The position numbers were made by a program, and so were the translations under genes. This document shows, piece after piece, positions 11,152 to 17,939 of a stretch of DNA of 64,000 nucleotides. Source of the stretch: Chryseobacterium indoltheticum (GTDB lineage: Bacteria; Bacteroidota; Bacteroidia; Flavobacteriales; Weeksellaceae). Position 1 is the first letter of the stretch. Each line of letters opens with the position of its first letter. The stretch lies in NCBI RefSeq assembly GCF_003815915.1, contig NZ_CP033929.1, positions 3,038,001 to 3,102,000 on the forward strand. Reading direction: 5' to 3'. A model generated the notes under the pieces. The model worked only from the letters and a program-made list of their open reading frames with translations. It did no database searches and was not told the origin of the DNA.

Positions 11152-12078
11152 TTAAAACCAATTTCCCCTATTTTCTTTTGGAACAAACGTCCAAGCTAGA
11201 ATTCTGCTGATTTTTTTACCTTGAGACATATCAATAGTTTTCACTTCAACAGCTTTTACTTTTTTTAAAAGTAAAGTCAGCTTAAACAAATTTTCTTGCT
11301 TAGAAACCAGACACGTAAACCATAGAATTTGGGATGAGAATAAGGCACTTTCTTCAATCATTTTTGAGATAAAAGCCAATTCGCCACCTTCACACCACAA
11401 CTCAGATTGTTGTCCTCCGAAATTGAGATTGGTTTTTGGAGTCTTTGTTTTTTTAAGATTTTTTGTCTTCCTGATATTTCCTTTCATCGCAGATTCTTCA
11501 GAATCATGAAAAGGCGGATTGCACATGGAGAATGTGAATTTATTTTCGGGAGAAAGAATATTTTTAAATATAAAATTTGAATCCGATTGAAATTTCAACT
11601 TAATATTTTCAGAAAAATCAGGATTATTATCTAAAATCTTCTGAGCATTTTCCAAAGATTTTTCGTTAATATCGGTTCCCAACATTTCCCAACCGTAAAA
11701 TTGATTAGCAATTAAAGGATATACCAAGTTGGCGCCTGTTCCGATATCCAAACCTTTTACGGATAATCCTTTTGGAATTTCTTTAGAATTTTCAGTCAAT
11801 AAATCTGCGAGATAATGAATGTAATCTGCTCTTCCCGGAATGGGCGGACAAAGATTTTCGTCAGGAATATCCCAGTTTTTAACTCCATAAAAATGCTGCA
11901 ACAAAGCTTTATTCAATAGTTTTACAGCTTTTGGAATACTGAAATTAATAGTTTGATTTCCGTAAGAATTAACGAAAACATAATGTTTCAATTCCGGCAC
12001 ACAAGAAATCAGCTGTTCAAAATCATAAGAATTTCGGTGCAGATTTCTTGGGTGCAGAGTTGATTTTTCGGCAGTCAT
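11152..12078 (-). CDS. rlmF: 23S rRNA (adenine(1618)-N6)-methyltransferase
   Basis: Methylates N6 of A1618 in 23S rRNA using S-adenosylmethionine. The 308 residues show the family start (LHPRNLHRNSYDF), the SAM-binding glycine-rich segment VKGLDIGTGANLVYPL, and the N6-adenine catalytic motif NPPF (MCNPPFHDSEES). The stretch LCPPIPGRADYIHYLADLL is also typical of RlmF. The ATG abuts the stop of the upstream cytochrome gene (12079) on the same strand, so the three genes from 12653 to 11152 form one tight transcription unit. The length matches the family. Confidence 0.95.
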   Translation of the reverse strand: MTAEKSTLHPRNLHRNSYDFEQLISCVPELKHYVFVNSYGNQTINFSIPKAVKLLNKALLQHFYGVKNWDIPDENLCPPIPGRADYIHYLADLLTENSKEIPKGLSVKGLDIGTGANLVYPLIANQFYGWEMLGTDINEKSLENAQKILDNNPDFSENIKLKFQSDSNFIFKNILSPENKFTFSMCNPPFHDSEESAMKGNIRKTKNLKKTKTPKTNLNFGGQQSELWCEGGELAFISKMIEESALFSSQILWFTCLVSKQENLFKLTLLLKKVKAVEVKTIDMSQGKKISRILAWTFVPKENRGNWF

Positions 12079-12441
12079 TTATTTCTTTTGACTTAAAATA
12101 AATTCAACCATTTTTTTGGCGTCTTCTTTTGAAACTTGTGGATGAGGCTGCATCGGAACGCTTCCCCAAACTCCACTTCCGCCCTCTATAATTTTCGATG
12201 CCAATATTTCAATATCTTTATCAGAATATTTTTCGGCAATTTCTTTATAAGACGGGCCTATCGTTCTTTCCACAGCATTATGACACGCCATACAGTCAGA
12301 AGCTTCTATTAAATCTTTTCCTGAAGCATTGGTCGGAACAGGTGTAGAAGTATCTGAAGAAGGCTGTATTTCTGAATTTTCTTTTTTAGAACAAGAAATT
12401 ATAAGTAGACTTACAATCCCTGTTAAAAACAGTTGTTTCAT
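12079..12441 (-). CDS. lipid-anchored c-type cytochrome
   Basis: 120 residues. A lipoprotein signal (VSLLIISC, Cys17) is followed by a Ser/Thr/Pro-rich linker and a class I cytochrome c domain. The single haem site is CMACH (Cys-x-x-Cys-His) near residue 60, with the likely distal Met ligand in SVPMQPHP near the C terminus. It should carry electrons on the periplasmic face. Its start overlaps the stop of the preceding lipoprotein gene by one base, and its stop abuts the rlmF start. The grouping with rlmF looks positional and does not suggest a shared pathway. Confidence 0.92.
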   Translation of the reverse strand: MKQLFLTGIVSLLIISCSKKENSEIQPSSDTSTPVPTNASGKDLIEASDCMACHNAVERTIGPSYKEIAEKYSDKDIEILASKIIEGGSGVWGSVPMQPHPQVSKEDAKKMVEFILSQKK

Positions 12442-12653
12442 TATTTTGTCGCTGTAGAATCTGTTGTTGCAGGTGCAGGTGTTGCAGCCGGAGCCGGTGT
12501 AGAATCGGTTTTCTTAGCTGTAGAATCTACAACAGTAGGTGCTGCAGGCTCTTCTAACATAATATTGCTGTCTTGTAAAGATTTGTCAGCTTTTTTTGAA
12601 CAGCTTACTGCTACTAAACTTCCTAAGAATACGATTGCTAATACTTTTTTCAT
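12441..12653 (-). CDS. small Ala/Pro/Thr-rich lipoprotein
   Basis: 70 residues from the ATG at 12653, chosen because MKKVLAIVFLGSLVAVSC is a lipoprotein signal peptide; the open frame runs 15 codons further upstream without adding one. The mature part is low-complexity (KKTDSTPAPAATPAPATTDS), a disordered tether. Its stop (TAATG) overlaps the ATG of the cytochrome gene. Such short lipoproteins are common in Chryseobacterium and have no known function. The forward-strand frame over this gene is an artefact of its repetitive composition. Confidence 0.8.
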   Translation of the reverse strand: MKKVLAIVFLGSLVAVSCSKKADKSLQDSNIMLEEPAAPTVVDSTAKKTDSTPAPAATPAPATTDSTATK

Positions 12654-12672
12654 TGTTTTTCTAATTTGGTCA

Positions 12673-12680
12673 CAAAAATA
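12673..12680 (-). promoter_or_regulatory. candidate -7 box for the lipoprotein-cytochrome-rlmF unit
   Basis: Reads TATTTTTG on the minus strand (consensus TAnnTTTG), about 20 bases before the ATG at 12653. A TTTG lies upstream at 12699-12696, 15 bases away, slightly closer than the usual -33 spacing. Confidence 0.45.
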
Positions 12681-12780
12681 TAAAAAATAAAGTTTCAAAT
12701 GTGAGATTTAGGGCTATATTAAATCATATTTAAACTGATTCCAGAGAAATAAAAAATATATTTCAGCTTTTTTAAATTTT

Positions 12781-12813
12781 TTGTTTTTGATATTAAAAAA
12801 TTATCTACATTTG
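12781..12813 (+). promoter_or_regulatory. trp operon promoter
   Basis: A perfect -7 box TACATTTG (12806-12813) has a TTG at 12781-12783 (22-base spacer) and another at 12787-12789 (16-base spacer), fitting the Bacteroidota pattern TTG-N17-23-TAnnTTTG. The box ends only four bases before the leader ATG at 12818, so transcription should start at or within a base or two of that ATG. Confidence 0.7.
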
Positions 12814-12817
12814 TCAC

Positions 12818-12895
12818 ATGATTATTTCTAACAACAAAAATTGGTGGTGGCACTCAAACTCTTCGTCGGGTCTGATGCTATTGTCGTGTTGTTAA
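12818..12895 (+). CDS. trp operon leader peptide with three tandem Trp codons
   Basis: A 25-codon frame (ATG at 12818, TAA at 12893-12895), too short for ordinary gene calling. It begins MIISNNKN, then has Trp-Trp-Trp at codons 9-11 (TGG TGG TGG, 12842-12850), and ends SSGLMLLSCC. Trp is the rarest residue, so three in a row directly upstream of trpE is the classic mark of a leader whose translation senses charged tRNA-Trp. A terminator hairpin follows 34 bases after the stop. I infer that ribosome stalling at the Trp codons prevents termination when Trp is scarce. The -7 box so close upstream suggests a leaderless message. Confidence 0.88.
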   Translation: MIISNNKNWWWHSNSSSGLMLLSCC

Positions 12896-12941
12896 AATTA
12901 CAACTGGAATTCTATAGAAAAACATACAGAGACTTTGACGA
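12863..12941 (+). promoter_or_regulatory. candidate antiterminator pairing in the trp leader
   Basis: Bases 12863-12872 (UCGUCGGGUC) can pair with 12931-12941 (GACUUUGACGA) through ten pairs, two of them G-U, with one bulged U. This would tie up the left arm of the terminator stem. The upstream partner begins about 13 bases past the third Trp codon, about where a stalled ribosome's footprint would end. This is a hand-made prediction. Confidence 0.4.
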
Positions 12942-12962
12942 TTGCGTTGAAGTCTTTTTTTT
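12930..12962 (+). terminator. trp attenuator (intrinsic terminator)
   Basis: A 10-bp stem (12930-12939 AGACTTTGAC, 12946-12955 GTTGAAGTCT, two G-U pairs) with a six-base loop is followed by eight consecutive T (12955-12962). It sits between the leader peptide stop and the trpE start at 12987, so it would cut transcription before the operon unless it is disrupted. Confidence 0.85.
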
Positions 12963-12986
12963 GTTCATTACCTTAAATAATATAAT

Positions 12987-14405
12987 ATGTTTAGCAATAC
13001 AATTAATATAAAAACCACCTCAAAAAAAACACTGGGAGATCTTCAAACTCCGATGAATATTTATCTTCAGATAAGAGATAAATTTCGCGACACGATCTTG
13101 CTTGAAAGTTCAGATTCAAAAAATATCGACAATAACTTTTCTTTCATTGCTGTAAATGCCATTGCCGGAATTGAAATCAAAAATCTTCATGAATATGAAG
13201 TGAAATTCCCCAATGAAAATCCGGAGAAAAAATCTCTGGAAAATATTAAAGTAACCGATTTACTAAACGATTTTTCTAAAGTTTTTGTTTGTGAAAAAAC
13301 AAACGACAACATAGAAGAAACTGCACAAAGTCTTTTTGGATACACAAGTTTTGAAGCCGTTCCACTTTTTGAAAATATCAGTTTTAAGCCTCAAAGCAAA
13401 GAAGTTGAAATCCCGATTCTGCGTTACAGGCTATATCAATATGTGATTGCGATTAATCATTTTAATGATGAAATGCATCTTATAGAAAATAAAATTGACG
13501 GTGTAAAATCTGAAATGCTCTTGTTACAGGATTTAATTAAAAATAAAAATACCCTTGTTTATCCATTTGAAAAAGACGGTTCAGAAACCTCAAATCTTAC
13601 TGATGAAGAATATTTGGAGCTCGTAGACAAAGCACAGAAACACTGCAAAAGAGGTGATGTGTTTCAATTGGTTTTGAGCAGAAGATTTGAGCAGAAGTTT
13701 AAAGGAGACGAGTTTAATGTATATCGTGCTTTGAGAAATATCAATCCATCGCCATATTTATTCTTTTTCGATTACGGAAATTACAAATTATTTGGTTCAA
13801 GCCCTGAAAGTCAATTAATTATTAAAAACAACAAAGCCATCATCCACCCTATTGCAGGAACTTTTAAAAGAAGCGGAGATTTTGAAACTGATTTACAATC
13901 TGCAGAAGCCTTAAAGAAAGATCCTAAAGAAAATGCTGAACATACGATGTTAGTAGATTTAGCCCGAAACGATTTAGGAAAAAAAGGAAAAAATGTGACT
14001 GTAACCAAATTAAAGGAGATTCAGCTTTTCTCTCACGTTATTCACATGGTAAGTGAAGTTACTGCTGAATTGGAGGAAAACACCAATCCTTTTGATATTG
14101 TTTCTGATACTTTTCCACAGGGAACTTTAAGCGGAGCACCAAAATACAAAGCGCTACAGCTTATTAATGAATACGAGAAAGATTCGCGCGGCTATTACGG
14201 CGGTTGCATCGGGATGATTGGTTTGAACGGCGATTGTAATCAGGCAATTATGATTCGAACATTTTTAAGCAAAAACAACACTTTATTTTATCAGGCAGGA
14301 GCTGGTTTGGTTGCAAAATCAATCCCTCAGAATGAATTGGAAGAAGTTAATAATAAACTAAATGCTTTGAAAAAAGCTGTTGAGAAAGCAGAGAAACTGG
14401 TTTGA
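12987..14405 (+). CDS. trpE: anthranilate synthase component I
   Basis: Converts chorismate to anthranilate, with TrpG supplying ammonia from glutamine; first step of tryptophan synthesis. The 472 residues have the chorismate-binding core with signatures FQLVLSRRF, PSPYLFFFDYGNYKLFGSSPES, HPIAGTFKRSG, ENAEHTMLVDLARNDLG and SDTFPQGTLSGAPKYKAL. The N terminus (LGDLQTPMNIYLQIRDKF, LLESSDS) includes the region that usually binds Trp for feedback inhibition (an LLESSD segment). It is the first structural gene after the leader and attenuator. A 270-base gap filled by a repeat element separates it from trpG, an unusually long gap for these two genes. Confidence 0.97.
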   Translation: MFSNTINIKTTSKKTLGDLQTPMNIYLQIRDKFRDTILLESSDSKNIDNNFSFIAVNAIAGIEIKNLHEYEVKFPNENPEKKSLENIKVTDLLNDFSKVFVCEKTNDNIEETAQSLFGYTSFEAVPLFENISFKPQSKEVEIPILRYRLYQYVIAINHFNDEMHLIENKIDGVKSEMLLLQDLIKNKNTLVYPFEKDGSETSNLTDEEYLELVDKAQKHCKRGDVFQLVLSRRFEQKFKGDEFNVYRALRNINPSPYLFFFDYGNYKLFGSSPESQLIIKNNKAIIHPIAGTFKRSGDFETDLQSAEALKKDPKENAEHTMLVDLARNDLGKKGKNVTVTKLKEIQLFSHVIHMVSEVTAELEENTNPFDIVSDTFPQGTLSGAPKYKALQLINEYEKDSRGYYGGCIGMIGLNGDCNQAIMIRTFLSKNNTLFYQAGAGLVAKSIPQNELEEVNNKLNALKKAVEKAEKLV

Positions 14406-14414
14406 AACTTTTAT

Positions 14415-14590
14415 GGCGACAAATTCCGTCTTCCGCTCCTAAACCTAACAAAGTGGTTCGACGTAGTCAATTTTTTTGTCATTGCGAACAAAGTGAAACA
14501 ATCTTTAGAATTTTTCAGCAATCGCAATAACAAAGGATTTCCGCTCAAGCCGGGTCGCAATTTCGTCATAACTAGAAAATTAAGGTCAGA
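14415..14590. repeat. repeat element between trpE and trpG (family A copy 2)
   Basis: Non-coding DNA carrying AAAGGATTTCCGCTCAAGCC followed by GGGTCGCAATTT (about 14540-14572), the reverse complement of the half element at 11054-11081 with a few changes. It also has a GTCATTGCGAACAAAGTGAA segment (14487 on) of a kind recurring in Bacteroidota intergenic repeats. The opposite end (GCGACAAATTCCGTCTTCCG) gives it inverted-repeat ends. A minus-strand frame across it (14411-14719) is not a gene. Confidence 0.6.
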
Positions 14591-14640
14591 AAAATCAAAA
14601 AACAGATGATAATGAGTCCTGAAAGGATGATTTACCATAG

Positions 14641-14659
14641 AATTGGATAAAATCCAATT
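14641..14659 (+). repeat. perfect hairpin just upstream of trpG
   Basis: AATTGGAT (14641-14648) and ATCCAATT (14652-14659) pair around a three-base loop, ending 16 bases before the trpG ATG. There is no T-run on the plus strand, so it is not an obvious terminator; it could affect RNA stability or translation of trpG, or be part of the adjacent repeat. Confidence 0.5.
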
Positions 14660-14675
14660 AAAAAATATAGAAAAA

Positions 14676-15266
14676 ATGACAAATATAAACCCATCAACCA
14701 AAGTCCTCGTATTTGACAATTACGACAGCTTCACCTACAATTTGGTTCAAATGATTGAGCAAATTACAGGCGAAAAAGTAGATGTCGTTCGAAATGACCA
14801 AATCGCACTTGAAGACATTCAGAAATACGATAAAATCATTCTTTCTCCAGGACCAGGAATTCCTGAAGAAGCCGGAATTTTATTAGATGTAATTAAAAAA
14901 TACGCTCCAACAAAAAGTATTCTTGGCGTTTGTCTTGGTCAACAGGCAATTGCAGAAGCTTTTGGCGGAAGCTTAATCAATCTCACCGAAATTTATCATG
15001 GTGTTGCAACGGAAGCAATCCAAATCAGCAAGCATAAAATTTTCAATGATTTACCTCCAACTTTAGAAGTTGGCCGATATCACAGCTGGGCTGTTAACCC
15101 TGAAAATTTCCCTGACGAATTGGAAATTACCAGTACAGACAGCAAAGGAATGATTATGAGCCTGAAACATAAAACATTTGATGTTCACGGCGTTCAATAC
15201 CACCCTGAAAGTATATTAACTCCCGATGGAGAAACCATTATCAGAAATTTTTTAATTGGGGAATAA
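14676..15266 (+). CDS. trpG: anthranilate synthase component II (glutamine amidotransferase)
   Basis: Releases ammonia from glutamine for TrpE. 196 residues from the ATG at 14676; an upstream in-frame ATG at 14643 would add 11 residues encoded by a hairpin, so it is not chosen. The class I amidotransferase motifs are present: VFDNYDSFTYNLVQ at the start, ILSPGPGIPEEAG, the nucleophile Cys in ILGVCLGQQAIAEAFGG, and the His-Glu pair in VHGVQYHPESILTPDG. No fusion to TrpD or TrpE. It follows the repeat-filled gap after trpE and precedes trpD by 83 bases of CAACCA-type repeat. Confidence 0.97.
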   Translation: MTNINPSTKVLVFDNYDSFTYNLVQMIEQITGEKVDVVRNDQIALEDIQKYDKIILSPGPGIPEEAGILLDVIKKYAPTKSILGVCLGQQAIAEAFGGSLINLTEIYHGVATEAIQISKHKIFNDLPPTLEVGRYHSWAVNPENFPDELEITSTDSKGMIMSLKHKTFDVHGVQYHPESILTPDGETIIRNFLIGE

Positions 15267-15299
15267 ATTAGTTGATAGTTTAGAAAATTATTATAAAAA

Positions 15300-15349
15300 T
15301 ACTTTAAAACTAACAACCAATCACTAACAACCAGCAACCACCTACCATT
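15300..15349 (+). repeat. CAACCA-type repeat in the trpG-trpD gap
   Basis: Multiple CTAACAACCA / CAGCAACCAC units precede the trpD ATG. Similar units occur after trpD (TGATGGTTGATAG, reverse orientation, 16331-16343), before trpC (CAATCAACCC) and three times inside trpF. The GGTTGAT and ATCAACC halves flanking the trpD-trpC gap can pair. Confidence 0.55.
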
Positions 15350-16339
15350 ATGAAAGAAATATTAGAATATCTTTTCAATCATCATACTTTGTCAAAATCG
15401 CAGGCAAAGGCTATTATGATTGAGATTGCTCAAAATAAATTTAACGCTACTGAAGTTACAGCTTTTATCAGTATTTTTCTGATGCGGAATATTACCTTGG
15501 AAGAATTGAAAGGTTTTAGAGAAGCACTTCTTCAAATGGCGGTTCCGGTTAATTTGAATACTAACGATAGCATTGACATTGTCGGAACAGGTGGTGACGG
15601 AAAAAACACCATCAACATTTCTACTCTGGCAAGTTTTGTTGTTGCAGGAGCCGGACAAAAAGTGACCAAACACGGAAACTACGGTGCATCAACTGTTACG
15701 GGTTCATCCAATGTTTTAGAAGCTTTAGGTTATCGGTTCAAAAAAACTTCAGACGAACTTAATCAGGATTTAGAGAAAGCGAATATCTGTTTTCTTCACG
15801 CTCCTTATTTTCATCCGGCATTACAGTCTGTAGGTGCATTGCGAAAATCTTTAGGGTTGCGTACTTTTTTCAACTTACTCGGTCCGTTAGTAAACCCGGC
15901 AAAACCACAGTTTTCTGTGATTGGAGTTTATAATTTGGAGATTGCAAGACTCTATCAATATTTGCTTCAAAAAGAAAATCAGGATTTTGTTTTAGTTCAC
16001 GGAATGGATGGATATGACGAAATCAGCCTTACTCAAGACAGTAAAATCATCACCAAAAGTGGTGAAAATATTTATTCGGCAGAAGATTTAGGTTTTAAAT
16101 CGGTTGATTCTGAAAACATAAAAGCAGGAGAAACGATTGAAGAAACTGCACAAATTTTCAAAAATATATTAGAAGGAAATGGTACCGAATCACAAAATGC
16201 TGTGATTTTAGCCAATGCAGCTGTTGCCCTACATCACACCAATAAATTTGGAACTTATGAGGATTGCTTGACTTTAGCAAAAGAAAGTTTGTTTGAAGGA
16301 AAAGCGTTGAATAGCTTACAGTTATTAATTGATGGTTGA
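15350..16339 (+). CDS. trpD: anthranilate phosphoribosyltransferase
   Basis: Transfers phosphoribose from PRPP to anthranilate. The 329 residues have an N-terminal helical domain (LFNHHTLSKSQAKAIMIEIA) and the glycosyltransferase-fold core. Signature loops are DIVGTGGDGKNTINISTLA (PRPP-binding GTGGD), KHGNYGASTVTGSSNVLEALG and the NLLGPLVNPAKPQFSVIGVY segment. HGMDGYDEISLT is the other conserved loop. The length is normal for stand-alone TrpD. The 53-base gap to trpC contains repeat halves that can form a hairpin. Confidence 0.97.
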   Translation: MKEILEYLFNHHTLSKSQAKAIMIEIAQNKFNATEVTAFISIFLMRNITLEELKGFREALLQMAVPVNLNTNDSIDIVGTGGDGKNTINISTLASFVVAGAGQKVTKHGNYGASTVTGSSNVLEALGYRFKKTSDELNQDLEKANICFLHAPYFHPALQSVGALRKSLGLRTFFNLLGPLVNPAKPQFSVIGVYNLEIARLYQYLLQKENQDFVLVHGMDGYDEISLTQDSKIITKSGENIYSAEDLGFKSVDSENIKAGETIEETAQIFKNILEGNGTESQNAVILANAAVALHHTNKFGTYEDCLTLAKESLFEGKALNSLQLLIDG

Positions 16340-16392
16340 TAGTTTTTTATCTTAATAGAAACGAATAAGCAAAAACAATCAACCCTATAAAA

Positions 16393-17172
16393 ATGAACAT
16401 TTTAGATAAAATCATAGCAAGAAAAAAACAGGAAATAAAAGATTCAAAGTCTAAAATTTCTTTGCAGCAATTGAAAGATTCAGATTTTTTTGGAAGAAAA
16501 AGTTTTTCTCTGAAAAAAACTTTAAAATCAAAATCAGGAATTATTGCAGAATTTAAAAGACAATCGCCTTCAAAAGGGATTATTAATAATCAAATTTTGC
16601 CTTTAGAAGTGGCTTCAGCTTATGAAAAATTTGGGGCAAGCGGAATTTCTATCCTTACTGATAAAGATTTTTTCGGCGGAAGTTTTGATGATATTTTGAG
16701 TGTAAGAGATCATATCCAAATTCCGATTCTGCGAAAAGATTTTATGGTTGATGAATATCAGTTTTATGAAGCAAAATCAATCGGTGCAGATGTAATTTTG
16801 TTGATTGCCGCTTGTCTTTCACCCAATCAGGTTTTAGAGTTTACAGAACTTTCTCATAAATTAGGATTAGAAGTTTTATTGGAAATTCATACTGAAGAAG
16901 AACTTCAACATATCAATAAAAGCATTGATTTTGTAGGCATCAACAACAGAAATTTAAAAGATTTTAAAGTTGATTTACAACATTCTGTCAATCTAAAAAA
17001 TCAGCTACCTGAAAATATTTTATCTGTTGCAGAAAGTGGAATTTATAACGAAGATGATTTTAAATATTTAAAAGAAAAAGGGTTTAATGGATTTTTGATG
17101 GGAGAATATTTTATGAAAAATGAAAATCCCGGAAACAAATTCTCTGAATTCGTTTCTAATGTAAAAATATAA
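16393..17172 (+). CDS. trpC: indole-3-glycerol phosphate synthase
   Basis: Closes the indole ring of the carboxyphenylamino-deoxyribulose phosphate intermediate. The 259-residue TIM barrel shows the family landmarks: N-terminal ILDKIIARKKQEI, catalytic Lys in IIAEFKRQSPSKG, ISILTDKDFFGGS, ILRKDFMVDEYQF, the Glu in LLEIHTEEEL, VGINNRNLKDFKVD and VAESGIYNEDD. It is not fused to trpF, unlike in E. coli. Only 17 bases separate it from trpF. Confidence 0.97.
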   Translation: MNILDKIIARKKQEIKDSKSKISLQQLKDSDFFGRKSFSLKKTLKSKSGIIAEFKRQSPSKGIINNQILPLEVASAYEKFGASGISILTDKDFFGGSFDDILSVRDHIQIPILRKDFMVDEYQFYEAKSIGADVILLIAACLSPNQVLEFTELSHKLGLEVLLEIHTEEELQHINKSIDFVGINNRNLKDFKVDLQHSVNLKNQLPENILSVAESGIYNEDDFKYLKEKGFNGFLMGEYFMKNENPGNKFSEFVSNVKI

Positions 17173-17189
17173 CAGTTACCAATTTAGCA

Positions 17190-17891
17190 ATGATTGAGAA
17201 CCAACAACCATCAACAGAAAATCCTCAACCAAAACTCAAAATTTGCGGTTTGACACAGCTCAGCCAAATTCGTGAATTAGTGGCATTAAAAATTGATTTT
17301 ATCGGTTTTATTTTCTACGAAAAATCACCGAGATATGTTCTGAATCATTTAAATTTAGATGAAATATCAGAAATAAATCATCAAGGAAAAGTTGGGGTTT
17401 TTGTCAATGAGAATATAGATAAGATAATAGAGTTTGCCGAAAAAGCAGATTTAAATTTTATTCAACTTCACGGCGATGAGAGTGATGATTTTATTTTGGA
17501 ATTGAGAAAAAAATTAAATACTGAAGTTGGAATTATAAAAGTGATTAGAGTTGGAAATCAGATTTCAGATTTCAGATTTCAGACACAAAAAATCTTCGAC
17601 TCCGCTCAGACTGACAACCAACAACCAACAACTATCAACTATCTCTTATTTGATACCGATTCTAAAGCATTTGGCGGAACAGGAAAAACTTTCGACTGGA
17701 ATATTCTCAACGAAATAAAAATTCCACTTCCCTATTTTTTAAGCGGCGGAATTTCTTGGGAAAACTTCCATCAACTAAAAACCATCAACCAACAACCATT
17801 TGCTTTAGACATCAATTCAAAATTTGAAATAGAGCCTGGAATTAAAGATTTAGAAAAAATAAAAGAATTTTTATCATTAATAAAATATTAA
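17190..17891 (+). CDS. trpF: phosphoribosylanthranilate isomerase carrying repeat-derived insertions
   Basis: Isomerises phosphoribosylanthranilate. Core motifs are LKICGLTQLSQI with the catalytic Cys19, FIGFIFYEKSPRYV, FIQLHGDES, YLLFDTDSKAFGGTGKTFDW with the catalytic Asp, and FLSGGISWENF. At 233 residues it is some 20-30 longer than typical TrpF. The excess lies where the DNA is repetitive: the N terminus (ENQQPSTENPQP, from CAACCA units), residues about 123-149 (a CAGATTT tandem array, then the FDSAQ repeat, then CAACCA units), and TINQQPF near 195. The frame remains open, so it is probably functional, with the insert in a surface loop between strands. Confidence 0.93.
   Translation: MIENQQPSTENPQPKLKICGLTQLSQIRELVALKIDFIGFIFYEKSPRYVLNHLNLDEISEINHQGKVGVFVNENIDKIIEFAEKADLNFIQLHGDESDDFILELRKKLNTEVGIIKVIRVGNQISDFRFQTQKIFDSAQTDNQQPTTINYLLFDTDSKAFGGTGKTFDWNILNEIKIPLPYFLSGGISWENFHQLKTINQQPFALDINSKFEIEPGIKDLEKIKEFLSLIKY
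17559..17583 (+). repeat. 7-base tandem array (CAGATTT) inside trpF
   Basis: Three full copies of CAGATTT followed by CAGA. Because the unit is 7 bases, gain or loss of one copy would shift the trpF frame. Confidence 0.8.
17594..17616 (+). repeat. FDSAQ-type repeat inside trpF
   Basis: CTTCGACTCCGCTCAG (17594-17609) followed by ACTGACA; the same 16 bases followed by CCTGACA occur in recF at 63683-63705. Both copies are read in the same frame as F-D-S-A-Q-x-D. Confidence 0.85.
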
Positions 17892-17939
17892 ATATCATAT
17901 TAATTCGTCAGTTTAAACAATCTTATATTATAAATAAAA

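Noticed and set aside
12433..12690. Plus-strand 85-residue frame rich in Gly/Ala/Val
   Set aside because: It is the mirror of the low-complexity lipoprotein gene on the minus strand, which has a signal peptide and fits tightly with its neighbours.
14452..14470. GTGGTTCGACGTAG as a tRNA T-arm
   Set aside because: No cloverleaf can be drawn around it; it is part of a repeat element. I found no tRNA or rRNA in the window.
14411..14719. Minus-strand 102-residue frame in the trpE-trpG gap
   Set aside because: It is made of intergenic repeat sequence and overlaps the start of trpG; no protein character.
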